Positions 34,327 through 45,443 of a stretch of 64,000 bases of DNA are shown here, piece by piece; the first letter of the stretch is position 1, and each line of letters begins with the position of its first letter. Both the position numbers and the translations under genes were made by a program. Below the pieces are notes generated by a model, which searched no databases, was not told the DNA's origin, and saw nothing but the letters and a program-made list of their open reading frames with translations. This DNA comes from Aeromonas aquatica (GTDB lineage: Bacteria; Pseudomonadota; Gammaproteobacteria; Enterobacterales; Aeromonadaceae). The stretch is from contig NZ_JRGL01000104.1 of NCBI RefSeq assembly GCF_000764655.1, positions 1 to 64,000 on the forward strand, in the 5' to 3' direction.

Positions 34327-35361
34327 ATGACAATCGCCCAGCAGGACAACCCGCTCCAGTCTCACGAGGTGAGCCAGCTCTACGCCATCTTCCAGGCACT
34401 GCCGACCGGCGTGCTGCTGCTTGATGGGGAAGGCCGGATCACCCGCGCCAACCCGGCCGCCCTCGCCTTGCTGGGAGAGCCGTTGCAGGGTCAACTCTGG
34501 CGCCAGATCATCGACCGCTGTTTCGAGCCCCGCGAGGACGACGGTCACGAGATCTCCCTGCGGGGCGGACGTCGGGTTCAGCTCTCGACCCAACCGCTGC
34601 AGGATCAACCCGGCCAGCTGGTGTTCATCACCGATCTCACCGAGACCCGCCAGCTGCAGGACAGGGTCAACCACATGAAACGGCTGTCGGCCCTTGGCAA
34701 CATGGCCGCCTCGCTTGCACACCAGATCCGCACCCCGCTCTCCGCCGCCATGCTCTATGCGGCGAACCTCGCGAACCGCACCCTCAAGCCCGAATCCCGC
34801 AGCCAGTTCCAGCAAAAGCTGATGGCGAGGCTGCAGGATTTGGAAAAACAGATCAACGACATCCTGCTGTTCGCCCGCAACGGCGACAACCAGGTGGTCG
34901 CGCCCGTGTCCGTACAGGGGTTGCTGGCGGAGGTGCAGGCCGGTGCCGAGGCGTTCTGCCAGCAACAGGGCTGCACCCTGCAGATGGAGGCGCCGGAGCC
35001 GGATCTCTGGCTGCTGGCCAACAGCAATGCCCTGGCGGGCGCCATCAACAACCTGATCGCCAACGCCCAGCAGGCAGGGGCCAACTCGCTGCTCATCAGC
35101 GCGGTGCGCAGCAGTGGCCGGGTGGAGCTGCGCATTCTCGACAACGGCAAGGGGATGCCCGCCCAGTTGCTCAACCAGATCTTCGAACCCTTCTTCACCA
35201 CCCGCTCCCAGGGTACAGGCCTTGGGCTTGCCGTGGTGCAATCCGTGGTGCGTGCCCATCAGGGAGAGGTCAGCGTGGCCTCGGTCCCCGGTGAGGGCAC
35301 CTGCTTTACCCTGTCGTTCCCCCTGCATCAGCAGGCGGTGCGGCTTGGAGGTGTGGCATGA
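34327..35361 (+). CDS. flrB: FlrB, flagellar sensor histidine kinase
   Basis: This 344-residue kinase phosphorylates FlrC. It has a PAS-like N-terminal domain (about 15-105, LPTGVLLLDGEGRITRANPAALALLG), the phosphorylated His132 in SLAHQIRTPLSAAM, the N box AINNLIANAQQAG, and the ATP lid ILDNGKGMP and GTGLGLAVVQSVVRAHQG. There is no membrane segment, so it is cytosolic like other FlrB/FleS kinases. GAGGTC precedes the ATG. Its stop overlaps the start of a 31-codon ORF that leads to flrC. Confidence 0.94.
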   Translation: MTIAQQDNPLQSHEVSQLYAIFQALPTGVLLLDGEGRITRANPAALALLGEPLQGQLWRQIIDRCFEPREDDGHEISLRGGRRVQLSTQPLQDQPGQLVFITDLTETRQLQDRVNHMKRLSALGNMAASLAHQIRTPLSAAMLYAANLANRTLKPESRSQFQQKLMARLQDLEKQINDILLFARNGDNQVVAPVSVQGLLAEVQAGAEAFCQQQGCTLQMEAPEPDLWLLANSNALAGAINNLIANAQQAGANSLLISAVRSSGRVELRILDNGKGMPAQLLNQIFEPFFTTRSQGTGLGLAVVQSVVRAHQGEVSVASVPGEGTCFTLSFPLHQQAVRLGGVA

Positions 35362-35453
35362 GCCGCGTCGGATCCCGCGTGCTGGCCGAGGCCAGCCGCT
35401 CTGCGGGTATACATCACGATAAGGCCAGGTTGGCCGTGGGAGCAGTAGCATGA
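35358..35453 (+). CDS. 31-codon ORF overlapping both flrB and flrC
   Basis: The ORF (MSRVGSRVLAEASRSAGIHH...) has ATGA overlaps at both ends: its ATG overlaps the flrB stop and its TGA overlaps the flrC ATG. Ribosomes could thus pass from flrB through it to flrC. It has GGAGG about four bases before its ATG (GGAGGTGTGGC). It is basic and has no recognised family. It may only serve translation coupling. Confidence 0.4.
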   Translation: MSRVGSRVLAEASRSAGIHHDKARLAVGAVA

Positions 35454-36787
35454 CCCAGGCCCGCATTCTGGTAGTGGAAGATGACAACGGCCTGCGCGAG
35501 GCGCTGGTGGATACCCTGCTGCTCGGCGGCTACGAATGCCGCGAAGCCGACAGCGGTGAACGGGCCCTGCTCTCCCTGTCGCGCCAGCGCTTCGACATGG
35601 TCATCTCGGATATCCAGATGGGGGGCATGGACGGCCTGACCCTGCTGGCCAACATCCGCCAGCAATATCCCCAGGTGCCTGTGCTGCTGATGACGGCCCA
35701 TGCCAACATCGATGGCGCCGTGCGTGCCATGCGCGAGGGGGCCATCGATTACCTCGCCAAGCCCTTCTCCCCCGAGGTGCTGCTCAACCAGGTCAGCCGT
35801 TACGTGCCGGCCCAGAAGGTCGAGAAGCGAGCCGTGGTGTACGGGGATCCCAAGACCGCCGAGCTGTTCCAGCTGGCGATCCGGGTGGCCAGAAGCGAGG
35901 CCACCGTCATGGTGACGGGCCCGAGCGGCACCGGTAAAGAGGTGCTGGCCCGCTACATCCACGACAACTCCAGCCGCGCAGAGCAGAGCTTCGTCGCCAT
36001 CAACTGCGCCGCCATTCCGGAAAACATGCTGGAGGCGACCCTGTTTGGCTACGAGAAGGGGGCCTTCACCGGCGCCGTGCAGGGTTGTCCCGGCAAGTTT
36101 GAGCAGGCCCAGGGCGGTACCCTGCTGCTGGATGAAATTACCGAGATGGACTTGGGGCTACAGGCCAAGCTGCTGCGGGTGTTGCAGGAGAAAGAGGTGG
36201 AGCGGCTCGGCAGCCGCAAGCTGATCCCCCTCGATGTGCGGGTGATCGCCACCAGCAACCGCGACCTCAAGAAGGCGGTGCAGGACGGCCTGTTCCGCGA
36301 GGATCTCTATTACCGTCTCAATGTCTTCCCCCTGCGCTGGAGCTCGCTCTGGGAGCGGCCGGGGGACATTCTGCCCCTGGCGGAGCACCTGCTGGCGCTG
36401 CATGCCAACCAGATGGGCCTGCCCACGCCGCAGCTGCTGGAGGATGCCCGCGCGCGCCTGCTGGCCCACCCCTGGCCCGGCAACGTGCGCGAGCTCGACA
36501 ACGTGGTGCAGCGCGCCCTGATCCTGAGTCCGGACGGGGTGATTGGCTCCGCTCAGCTGATCCTGGAAGAGACGGACGAGGCGCTGGTGCGTCCGCTCGA
36601 GCGGCTGGCGGGGGGCGATGGCTTGGGGAGCGAGCTGAAGTTGCAGGAGCACCAGATCATCCTCGACACCCTGCAGGAGTGCAACGGTAGCCGCAAGGCC
36701 GTCGCCGACCGACTCGGCATCAGCCCGCGCACCCTGCGTTACAAGCTGGCCCAGATGCGGGATGCGGGCATAGAGTTGTCTGCCTGA
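35450..36787 (+). CDS. flrC: FlrC, sigma-54-dependent response regulator
   Basis: This 445-residue NtrC-type regulator has a receiver domain (ILVVEDDNG at the start, phosphorylated Asp54 in VISDIQMGGMDG), an AAA+ domain (TGPSGTGKEV, GAFTGA, LLLDEITEMD) and a C-terminal Fis-type helix-turn-helix (CNGSRKAVADRLGISPRTLRYKLAQM). FlrC activates hook, rod and flagellin genes with sigma-54; the promoters before flgB and flgF are its expected targets. GGGAG lies seven bases before the ATG. Confidence 0.95.
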   Translation: MTQARILVVEDDNGLREALVDTLLLGGYECREADSGERALLSLSRQRFDMVISDIQMGGMDGLTLLANIRQQYPQVPVLLMTAHANIDGAVRAMREGAIDYLAKPFSPEVLLNQVSRYVPAQKVEKRAVVYGDPKTAELFQLAIRVARSEATVMVTGPSGTGKEVLARYIHDNSSRAEQSFVAINCAAIPENMLEATLFGYEKGAFTGAVQGCPGKFEQAQGGTLLLDEITEMDLGLQAKLLRVLQEKEVERLGSRKLIPLDVRVIATSNRDLKKAVQDGLFREDLYYRLNVFPLRWSSLWERPGDILPLAEHLLALHANQMGLPTPQLLEDARARLLAHPWPGNVRELDNVVQRALILSPDGVIGSAQLILEETDEALVRPLERLAGGDGLGSELKLQEHQIILDTLQECNGSRKAVADRLGISPRTLRYKLAQMRDAGIELSA

Positions 36788-36896
36788 GTGCCATGGCCTT
36801 GATGGCCCGGCTCGATTATCATGGGTACCTGACGATTTAACCCAGGACCTTGCTGTTGCCTGCAGGAGCAGGGTCTGACTGTGTTAGGAGACCCTT

Positions 36897-37658
36897 ATGA
36901 TCTCTCATCGAAAACTGGAAACCCTGCTCAACCACCTGCTCGAACCTCATGCCATCAAGGACTACTGTCCCAATGGCCTGCAGGTGGAGGGGCGCGAGCG
37001 CATTCGCCACGTGGTCACCGGCGTCACCGCCAGTCAGGCGCTGATCGACGCGGCCGTGGCGGTCAACGCCGATGCCATCCTGGTCCATCACGGCTACTTC
37101 TGGAGCGGTGAACCCGCCCAGATCACCGGCATGAAGCAGCGTCGCCTCAAGACCCTGCTGACCCACGACATCAACCTGTTCGCCTATCACCTGCCGCTGG
37201 ACGTACACCCCGAGGTGGGCAACAACGCCCAGCTCGCCAAGCTGCTCGGCATCAAGGTGCGCCGCGGCCTGGAGCCCTGGAACAGCAAGAGCGTGGCCAT
37301 GGTGGGCAAGCTGGAGGAGCCCATGAGCGGGCCGGATTTCGCGGCGCTCATCGCCGAGCGGCTCGGCCGCACTCCACTGTACAGTGGTGAGACGGGGCCC
37401 GAGCTTATCCGCTCCGTGGCCTGGTGCACCGGCGGTGGTCAGAGCTACATCAACCTGGCGGCGGAGCAGGGCATAGACGCCTTCATCTCCGGCGAAGCCT
37501 CGGAGCAGACCATCCACACCGCCCGCGAGATGGGGATGCACTTCTACGCCGCCGGCCATCACGCCACCGAGCGTTACGGTATCAAGGCGCTGGGGGAGTG
37601 GCTTGCTACCGTGCACGGGCTGGAGGTGACCTTTATCGACATCGATAATCCGGTCTAG
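36897..37658 (+). CDS. Nif3-like YbgI-family metal-binding hydrolase
   Basis: This 253-residue protein belongs to the NIF3/YbgI family and closely resembles E. coli YbgI (YCPNGLQVEGRERIRHVVTGVTASQALID, DAILVHHGYFW, LPLDVHPEVGNNAQLAKLLG, SGEASEQTIHTAREMGMHFYAAGHHATERYG). The two His residues in VHHGYFW and the AGHHATE block bind a dinuclear metal site. The family has been suggested to act in cell-wall peptide or cofactor repair, but its function is not settled. AGGAG precedes the ATG. Confidence 0.9.
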   Translation: MISHRKLETLLNHLLEPHAIKDYCPNGLQVEGRERIRHVVTGVTASQALIDAAVAVNADAILVHHGYFWSGEPAQITGMKQRRLKTLLTHDINLFAYHLPLDVHPEVGNNAQLAKLLGIKVRRGLEPWNSKSVAMVGKLEEPMSGPDFAALIAERLGRTPLYSGETGPELIRSVAWCTGGGQSYINLAAEQGIDAFISGEASEQTIHTAREMGMHFYAAGHHATERYGIKALGEWLATVHGLEVTFIDIDNPV

Positions 37659-37765
37659 AAAAGGCAGCGGTTTGTATTAGTTAATGACCGTTTTATGAAT
37701 ATTTTTAGCTGTAAAATTCAATCTTATCATTCATAAATGCTGACTGTTGAGTGAGTTAAGAAACA

Positions 37766-37792
37766 AAAAGGAGGCCATTGGCCTCCTTTTTC
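37766..37792. terminator. Bidirectional terminator between ybgI-type gene and purN
   Basis: AAAAGGAGGCC, ATT and GGCCTCCTTTTT form a strong symmetrical terminator between convergent genes. Confidence 0.9.
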
Positions 37793-37805
37793 ACATGTCG
37801 TCCGG

Positions 37806-38453
37806 TCACTCGCTGGCATAACCCGCCGGGCCGAGTACTGCACCATCCAGCAGGGCCGCATCCGCTTGCATCCGCAGCCTCCCCTGGCAGAACCACTGCA
37901 CCACCAGGGGGTAGATGCTGTGCTCCTGGGCTTGCACCCTGGCCGCCACGTCATCGGCATCATCGCCCTCGAAGATGGGCACGCGAGCCTGCAGGATCAC
38001 AGGGCCGCCGTCGAGCTCCTCGGTGACGAAGTGGACGCTGGCGCCGTGCTCGCTATCACCGGCGTCGATGGCGCGCTGGTGGGTGTGCAAGCCCTGGTAT
38101 TTCGGCAGCAACGAGGGGTGGATGTTGATCATCCTCCCCGCGAAATGACGCACCAGGGGGGCGCTCAGGATCCGCATAAAGCCGGCCAATACCACCAGAT
38201 CCGGCTTGTAGTCCGCCATCAGCGCCTGCAGGGCGAGATCGTAGTCATCCCGGCTGGCAAATTGCTGCTGGGCCAGGATGGAGGTTGCCACTCCGGCTTC
38301 CTTGGCGCGCACCAGCCCATAGGCATCGGCCTTGTTGCTGATGACGCCGACCACCTCGCCCGCTATCTTGCCGCTGGCGCAGTCGTCGAGGATGACCTGC
38401 AAGTTGCTGCCGCTGCCGGAGATAAGGACCAGAATGCGTGTCATCGGGCTCAT
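37806..38453 (-). CDS. purN: PurN, phosphoribosylglycinamide formyltransferase
   Basis: This 215-residue enzyme carries out the third step of purine synthesis, transferring a formyl group from 10-formyl-THF to GAR. It has the substrate-binding [13 protein letters not shown], the family core [46 protein letters not shown] with catalytic His and Asp, and a formyl-folate site. The ATG at 38453 overlaps the purM stop (ATGA); an ATG nine bases later (38444) is also possible. It forms the purMN operon. Confidence 0.95.
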   Translation of the reverse strand: MSPMTRILVLISGSGSNLQVILDDCASGKIAGEVVGVISNKADAYGLVRAKEAGVATSILAQQQFASRDDYDLALQALMADYKPDLVVLAGFMRILSAPLVRHFAGRMINIHPSLLPKYQGLHTHQRAIDAGDSEHGASVHFVTEELDGGPVILQARVPIFEGDDADDVAARVQAQEHSIYPLVVQWFCQGRLRMQADAALLDGAVLGPAGYASE

Positions 38454-39487
38454 CGGATGATGACCTGCTCCTCGCCATCGGCCGCCTTGGCGATATGGCC
38501 GATATGCCAGGCGTTCTCCCCTTCGGCCTTGAGCAGGGTCAGCGCCTTCTCAAGCTGGGAGGCGGGCAGCGCGATGATCATGCCGACGCCGCAGTTGAAG
38601 GTGCGGTACATCTCGTGGCGGGTGACGTTGCCGGCCTGTTGTAGCCAGCTGAACACCGCCGGCCACTGCCAGCTCTGCTCGTCGATCACCGCCTGGGTGT
38701 TGGCGGGCAGCACGCGGGGGATGTTCTCCCAGAAGCCGCCACCGGTGATGTGGGACAGGGCGTGGATCTCGCACTCCTTGATGAGCTTGAGCACGGGTTT
38801 CACGTAGATGCGGGTCGGCTCCAGCAGGGCATTGGCCAGGGTGGTATCGCCCAGCGGCTGATGTACGTCGGCCTTGGAGACTTCCAAAATCTTGCGCACC
38901 AGGGAGAAGCCGTTGGAGTGGGGGCCACTTGCGGCCAGGGCGATCAGGGCGTCCCCGTCGCCGACCTTGCTGCCGTCGATGATCTCGCTCTTTTCCACCA
39001 CACCGACGCAGAAACCGGCGATGTCGTAGTCTTCCCCTTCATACATGCCCGGCATCTCGGCGGTTTCGCCGCCCACCAGGGCGCAGCCGGATTGCTCACA
39101 GCCCACACCAATCCCGGTCACCACGGCGGCGGCGGTGTCAACGTCCAGCTTGCCGGTGGCGTAGTAGTCGAGGAAGAACAGGGGCTCTGCCCCTTGGACG
39201 ATCAGATCGTTGACGCACATGGCCACCAGATCGATGCCCACGGTGTCGTGCTTCTTGAGGTCGATGGCCAGACGCAGCTTGGTGCCCACCCCGTCGGTAC
39301 CGGAGACCAGCACCGGTTCCTTGTAGCCAGCAGGGATTTGACACAGGGCCCCAAAGCCGCCAAGACCACCAAGGACTTCGGGACGACGAGTACGTTTTGA
39401 CACGCCTTTGATACGTTCAACCAGTGCATTGCCGGCATCGATATCTACGCCAGCATCCTTGTAGCTCAGTGAGGTTTTGTCAGTCAC
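38450..39487 (-). CDS. purM: PurM, phosphoribosylformylglycinamidine cyclo-ligase
   Basis: This 345-residue enzyme closes the imidazole ring to make AIR. It has [21 protein letters not shown] at the start, [18 protein letters not shown], the ATP-binding region [17 protein letters not shown], and the C-terminal [19 protein letters not shown]. The length equals that of E. coli PurM. Divergent upp lies upstream with a PurR-type site between. Confidence 0.96.
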   Translation of the reverse strand: MTDKTSLSYKDAGVDIDAGNALVERIKGVSKRTRRPEVLGGLGGFGALCQIPAGYKEPVLVSGTDGVGTKLRLAIDLKKHDTVGIDLVAMCVNDLIVQGAEPLFFLDYYATGKLDVDTAAAVVTGIGVGCEQSGCALVGGETAEMPGMYEGEDYDIAGFCVGVVEKSEIIDGSKVGDGDALIALAASGPHSNGFSLVRKILEVSKADVHQPLGDTTLANALLEPTRIYVKPVLKLIKECEIHALSHITGGGFWENIPRVLPANTQAVIDEQSWQWPAVFSWLQQAGNVTRHEMYRTFNCGVGMIIALPASQLEKALTLLKAEGENAWHIGHIAKAADGEEQVIIR

Positions 39488-39563
39488 GCGTATTCCCCGT
39501 CATATAAAGAAGTGGAGGGTAAAATTCGGGGCGTATTCTACCAGTGGGCGGGTAAAAGCAGAA

Positions 39564-39579
39564 AGGAAATCGTTTGCGC
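39564..39579. promoter_or_regulatory. PurR-type operator between purM and upp
   Basis: On the minus strand GCGCAAACGATTTCCT matches the PurR consensus ACGCAAACGTTTTCNT at all but two fixed positions. It lies about 80 bp before purM, in the usual place for purine control of purMN. Confidence 0.75.
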
Positions 39580-39662
39580 GTTTTTGCGTGGAAAAGCTCT
39601 ACAAGCCGCGGCTTTTATTGTATGATTCCGCGATTTTTTGGCGCCGGTTTGAGGAGATAATA

Positions 39663-40289
39663 ATGAAAGTCGTTGAAGTCAAACACCCCCTGGTCAAACA
39701 CAAGATCGGGCTGATGCGCGAAGGCGACATCAGCACCAAGCGTTTCCGTGAACTGGCCAAGGAAGTGGGCAGTCTGTTGACCTACGAAGCGACCTCTGAC
39801 TTCGAAACCGAGAAAGTTACCATCGATGGTTGGAACGGGCCAGTAGAAGTTGACCAGATCAAGGGCAAGAAGGTCACAGTCGTGCCCATCCTGCGCGCCG
39901 GTCTTGGCATGATGGATGGCGTGCTGGAGCACATGCCGAGCGCCCGCGTCAGCGTGGTCGGCATCTACCGCGATGAAGAGACCCTGCAACCCGTCCCTTA
40001 CTTCGAGAAGATCGTCAGCAACATCGAAGAGCGCCTGGCGCTGGTCATCGATCCCATGCTGGCCACCGGTGGCTCCATGATCGCCACCATCGATCTGCTC
40101 AAGAAGAAGGGCTGCCAGTCCATCAAGGTGTTGGTGCTGGTCGCAGCGCCCGAAGGCATCAAGGCACTGGAAGCCGCTCACCCGGATGTGGAGCTCTACT
40201 GTGCCTCCATCGATCTGGGCCTGAACGAGAAAGGCTACATTGTCCCGGGCCTGGGCGATGCCGGTGACAAGATCTTCGGCACCAAATAA
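39663..40289 (+). CDS. upp: Upp, uracil phosphoribosyltransferase
   Basis: This 208-residue salvage enzyme makes UMP from uracil and PRPP. The PRPP-binding loop is in [24 protein letters not shown], the uracil site includes [15 protein letters not shown], and [16 protein letters not shown] opens the protein, all as in E. coli Upp of equal length. GAGGAG lies about eight bases before the ATG. The much longer open frame upstream is not used. Confidence 0.97.
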   Translation: MKVVEVKHPLVKHKIGLMREGDISTKRFRELAKEVGSLLTYEATSDFETEKVTIDGWNGPVEVDQIKGKKVTVVPILRAGLGMMDGVLEHMPSARVSVVGIYRDEETLQPVPYFEKIVSNIEERLALVIDPMLATGGSMIATIDLLKKKGCQSIKVLVLVAAPEGIKALEAAHPDVELYCASIDLGLNEKGYIVPGLGDAGDKIFGTK

Positions 40290-40306
40290 GTCTTGGTTCT
40301 GTCTCC

Positions 40307-40340
40307 GTGAAGCCGGCCCCGTGCCGGCTTCACGCTTTTT
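40307..40340 (+). terminator. Intrinsic terminator after upp
   Basis: GTGAAGCCGGC, a CCCGT loop and GCCGGCTTCAC are followed by GCTTTTTGG. Confidence 0.85.
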
Positions 40341-40424
40341 GGTGCTGCACCTGCCGGTTGCCTTGCTGGGAGGCGCGCCTTGCCGCTACCATAAGCACCA
40401 TCTCCCATTTCGAGAATCTTCTTT

Positions 40425-41465
40425 ATGCTTAAACGCTTAGCGACACTCCTCTGCTGCTGCCTGCCGTTTGTGGTGTCGGCCGCCCAGGTGGCGGATCTCT
40501 ATCAGGGCAAGGCGCCCACCAGCGGCGACATGACCGCCGCCCAATCCCAGGCGCTGGGAGAGGTGCTCATCAAGGTGACCGGCAAGCGGGACATTCTCAC
40601 CCAGCCGGAGGTGGTCAAGGCGCTGGCCGCCCCGGGGGACTATGTGCAGCACTACGGCTATCAGGATCTGGGGCCGGTCAAGTTCCTCAAGGCCGACTTT
40701 GACGTCACCAAGGTTAACGCCCTGATCGCCCAGAGCAAGTTTGCCCTGCTCGGACCCGCGCGTCCGCAGTTGGCCATCTGGCTGGTGCTCGATCAAGGGG
40801 AGCGTCGCATCCTGCCGGATCAGTCCAGCGATGGCTGGGCCGCCGCCCTGCGAGGCCAGACGCAAGCCATGGGCCTGCCGGTCAGCATTCCGCTGATGGA
40901 TCTCGATGACAACATGGCGGTCAATGCCACCGATGTGTGGGGGCGTTTCGCCGATCCCATCCTCAAGGCGAGCCAGCGTTACGGCGCCGAGATGGTGGTG
41001 CTGGGCAAGCTGGCCCCTGATGAGAAAGAAGAGGGCAAGTGGAGCATCGACTGGGGCCTGTACGGGCCCAAGCCGGGGACTCAGGCCGGTGGTGAGCTGG
41101 TCGAGCTGACCAAGGGCGCAGGATCCGGTTCTCAGGCCGAGGTGGCCCAAGGCTTCGCCGATGCCCTGGCCGGCTGGCTGGTGCAAAACTACGGCACTCG
41201 CCTCTCAGGTACCATCTCCAGCCAGACTCTGGTGGTGGAAGGACTCGCCGGCATCGACGGCATGATCCAGCTGCAGAAGATGCTGCAAGGCATGGCCAGC
41301 GTCAGCAAGGTGGCGATCGGCAAGCTGGAAGGGGACAAGGTCACCTTCAACCTCTCCCTGCAGGGGGACAAGGCCGAGCTGGTGCGGGGGCTGCAATTGG
41401 AGAGCCGGCTGCGCCAGATCGAAGACAATGAGAGCGGCTTGCGCTATCAATGGTCGCAGCCTTGA
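40425..41465 (+). CDS. DUF2066 exported protein
   Basis: This 346-residue protein has a signal peptide (MLKRLATLLCCCLPFVVSAA, cleaved near QVADLY). The body belongs to DUF2066 (about 25-260: SQALGEVLIKVTGKRDILTQPEV, KADFDVTKVNALIAQSKFALLG, LAIWLVLDQGERRIL). Its function is unknown. In related gammaproteobacteria this gene usually stands next to hda, as here. A second, diverged copy of its last dozen codons lies 40 bp downstream. Confidence 0.85.
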   Translation: MLKRLATLLCCCLPFVVSAAQVADLYQGKAPTSGDMTAAQSQALGEVLIKVTGKRDILTQPEVVKALAAPGDYVQHYGYQDLGPVKFLKADFDVTKVNALIAQSKFALLGPARPQLAIWLVLDQGERRILPDQSSDGWAAALRGQTQAMGLPVSIPLMDLDDNMAVNATDVWGRFADPILKASQRYGAEMVVLGKLAPDEKEEGKWSIDWGLYGPKPGTQAGGELVELTKGAGSGSQAEVAQGFADALAGWLVQNYGTRLSGTISSQTLVVEGLAGIDGMIQLQKMLQGMASVSKVAIGKLEGDKVTFNLSLQGDKAELVRGLQLESRLRQIEDNESGLRYQWSQP

Positions 41466-41506
41466 TCCTGAGGAAGGGTCCGGATCACCGGTATTGGCAG
41501 GGGGCT

Positions 41507-41547
41507 GAGTCCAGCCTGCGCTACCCATGGTCGCAGGCTTGATCCTG
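41507..41547 (+). pseudogene. Relic of a second DUF2066-gene 3' end
   Basis: The stretch GAGTCCAGCCTGCGCTACCC and what follows encodes ESSLRYPWSQA-stop, against ESGLRYQWSQP-stop at the end of the intact gene. About 34 of 41 bases agree, including eight bases after the stop. It is in the same orientation but another reading frame relative to the gene. Confidence 0.75.
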
Positions 41548-41645
41548 TCAGCTTTGTTATCACCGCCCGGCCGAGTCCGGGCGGTTCTCTATCTGCCGCT
41601 TGGATGATACACTTGCCCGCAAATATCACAGTCAAAGCCCAACGA

Positions 41646-42347
41646 GTGAAGCAACCGGCCCAACTGTCTTTAGCCGTACAATTACCGGATGATGAAACCT
41701 TCGTCAGTTTTTATCCCGGCAACAATGCCCATCTGATCACCGCCCTCAAGAATGCGGCCATCGGTCAGGGCGCGCCTTTCCTCTATTTCTGGGGAGCCAA
41801 GGGCTCCGGGCGTTCCCACCTGCTGCACGCCACCTGCGCCGAGGTCAACGCCCGCGACGCCGCCGCGGCCTATCTCTCCCTCGATCAGTTCGAACAGCTG
41901 GATCCCAGCATGCTCGATGCCCTCGAGAGCCTGCCGCTGGTCTGCCTCGACAGCCTGGAGGCCATCGCCGGCAATGCGCTCTGGGAGCGGGCCCTGTTCG
42001 ACTTCTACAACCGCTGGAAAGAGAAGGGGGAGGGGACCCTGGTGGTCACCGGCTGCAGCGCGCCGCGCAAGCTGGGTCTGCAACTGCCGGATCTCGCCTC
42101 CCGCCTCGACTGGGGGGTGAGTTTTCATCTCGACGAGCTGGACGACGAGGGCAAGCTCAGCGCCTTGCAGCTGCGCGCCGAGCTGCGGGGTTTCAAGCTG
42201 CCCATAGATGTGGGCCGCTTCCTGCTCAACCGGCTGTCGCGTGACATGCGCACCTTGCTCGCCACCCTCAATCAGCTCGATAACGCCTCCTTTCGTGCCA
42301 AACGCAAACTCACCATCCCCTTTGTCAAAGAGATCCTCGAGCTCTGA
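41646..42347 (+). CDS. hda: Hda, regulatory inactivator of DnaA
   Basis: This 233-residue AAA+ protein, with the beta clamp, promotes hydrolysis of DnaA-bound ATP after replication starts. The clamp-binding motif QLSLAV is at the N-terminus, the P-loop in FWGAKGSGRSHLLHATCAE, and the C-terminus LSRDMRTLLATLNQLDNASFRAKRKLTIPFVKEILEL is nearly the same as in E. coli. I chose the GTG at 41646 because it gives the E. coli length and puts the clamp motif at residues 5-10; an ATG at 41604 is in frame. Neither has a clear ribosome site. Confidence 0.92.
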   Translation: MKQPAQLSLAVQLPDDETFVSFYPGNNAHLITALKNAAIGQGAPFLYFWGAKGSGRSHLLHATCAEVNARDAAAAYLSLDQFEQLDPSMLDALESLPLVCLDSLEAIAGNALWERALFDFYNRWKEKGEGTLVVTGCSAPRKLGLQLPDLASRLDWGVSFHLDELDDEGKLSALQLRAELRGFKLPIDVGRFLLNRLSRDMRTLLATLNQLDNASFRAKRKLTIPFVKEILEL

Positions 42348-42389
42348 CCCGGCGGTATTGCCCCGTTTCATGTCTCACGCGCAAAAAAG

Positions 42390-42416
42390 AAACCCCGGCA
42401 CCAGGCCGGGGTTTTT
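42390..42416. terminator. Terminator between hda and aceA
   Basis: AAACCCCGG, CACCAGG and CCGGGGTTTTT form a strong hairpin between convergent genes. The A-run on its left (CAAAAAAGAAA) lets it serve aceA as well. Confidence 0.88.
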
Positions 42417-42448
42417 GTTTTAGCGATATGGCTCGCATCATGCAGTCA

Positions 42449-43762
42449 TCAGTGGAACTGATCTTCTTCGGTGGAGCCGGTTAGTGCCGTGACGGACGAC
42501 TGCCCACCCTGGATGACGGTAGTGACCTTGTCGAAGTAACCCGTGCCCACTTCCTGCTGGTGCGCCACGAAGGTGTAACCACGGCTGGCGGCGGCAAATT
42601 CCGGCTCCTGCACCATCTCGACGTAGTGCTTCATCCCCTCACCACGGGCGTACTGGTAGGCCAGCTCGTACATGTGGAACCACATGTTGTGGATGCCCGC
42701 GAGGGTGATGAACTGGTACTTGTAACCCATGTCGGACAGCTCCTGCTGGAAGCGGGCGATGGTGGCATCGTCCAGGTTCTTCTTCCAGTTGAAGCTGGGG
42801 GAGCAGTTGTAGGCCAGTATGGTGTCCGGGTACTGGGCCTTGATGGCTTCGGCAAACTGGCGCGCCTCGTCCAGATCCGGCTTGGCGGTTTCACACCACA
42901 CCATGTCGGCGTAAGGGGCATAGGCGAGGCCGCGGGAGATGGCCTGCTCGATCCCCGCCTGCACCTTGTAGAAGCCCTCGGCGGTACGCTCACCGGTCAG
43001 GAAGCCGGCATCGTAAGGGTCGGCGTCCGTGGTCAGCAGGTCGGCGGCATTGGCGTCGGTACGGGCGATCACCAGCGTGGTGGTGCCACAGACATCCGCT
43101 GCCAAACGTGCTGCGACCAGCTTCTGCACCGCTTCCTGGGTGGGGACCAGCACCTTGCCACCCATGTGGCCGCACTTCTTGACCGAGGCCAGCTGATCTT
43201 CGAAGTGCACGCCGGCGGCACCCGCCTCAATCATGTTCTTCATCAGCTCGAAGGCGTTCAGCACGCCGCCGAAACCGGCCTCGGCATCTGCGACTATCGG
43301 CAGGAAGTAGTCGATGAAACCGGCATCCTGCGGACCCAGCTTGTTGGCCCACTGGATCTGGTCGGCGCGGGCGAAGGAGTTGTTGATGCGTTCCACCACG
43401 GACGGTACCGAGTTGGCCGGGTAGAGGGACTGATCCGGGTACATGGTGGAGGAGAGGTTGTTATCCGCCGCCACCTGCCAGCCGGAGAGGTAGATTGCTT
43501 CTATGCCCGCCTTGGCCTGCTGCACCGCCTGACCACCGGTCAGGGCGCCGAGGCAGTTGACGTAGCCCTTCCTGGCGCCGCCGTGGATCAGTTCCCACAG
43601 CTTGTCGGCGCCGCGCTGGGCCAGGGTGTGTGCCGGCTGCAAGCTGCCGCGCAGGTTCACCACGTCTTCGGCGCTGTAGCCGCGCTTGATCCCTTTCCAG
43701 CGGGGGTTCTCCGCCCAGTCTTTCTCGATAGCCTGGATCTGTTGCTCACGGGTCAGTGCCAT
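42449..43762 (-). CDS. aceA: AceA, isocitrate lyase
   Basis: This 437-residue enzyme splits isocitrate to glyoxylate and succinate in the glyoxylate bypass. The catalytic signature is [11 protein letters not shown] near residue 190, and [42 protein letters not shown] and [12 protein letters not shown] are as in E. coli AceA (434 residues). The ATG at 43762 follows GAGGGAA; upstream in-frame starts are less likely. It follows aceB with a stable hairpin between them. No aceK follows. Confidence 0.97.
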   Translation of the reverse strand: MALTREQQIQAIEKDWAENPRWKGIKRGYSAEDVVNLRGSLQPAHTLAQRGADKLWELIHGGARKGYVNCLGALTGGQAVQQAKAGIEAIYLSGWQVAADNNLSSTMYPDQSLYPANSVPSVVERINNSFARADQIQWANKLGPQDAGFIDYFLPIVADAEAGFGGVLNAFELMKNMIEAGAAGVHFEDQLASVKKCGHMGGKVLVPTQEAVQKLVAARLAADVCGTTTLVIARTDANAADLLTTDADPYDAGFLTGERTAEGFYKVQAGIEQAISRGLAYAPYADMVWCETAKPDLDEARQFAEAIKAQYPDTILAYNCSPSFNWKKNLDDATIARFQQELSDMGYKYQFITLAGIHNMWFHMYELAYQYARGEGMKHYVEMVQEPEFAAASRGYTFVAHQQEVGTGYFDKVTTVIQGGQSSVTALTGSTEEDQFH

Positions 43763-43812
43763 ATCAGTTCCCTCTTTCATTGATTTCACGTGTCCATTGA
43801 CTTGTTATTGGC

Positions 43813-43830
43813 GAGCCCCGCCCGGGGCTC
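43813..43830. other. Intercistronic hairpin between aceB and aceA
   Basis: GAGCCCCG-CC-CGGGGCTC is a perfect eight-base stem without a T-run. It lies in the aceB-aceA gap, where E. coli has REP elements, and may protect or trim the message so that the two genes differ in output. Confidence 0.6.
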
Positions 43831-43835
43831 ATACA

Positions 43836-45443
<1,608 letters not shown>

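Noticed and set aside
42300-42448. aceK downstream of aceA
   Set aside because: aceA is followed directly by a terminator and the convergent hda; no kinase/phosphatase sequence is present.
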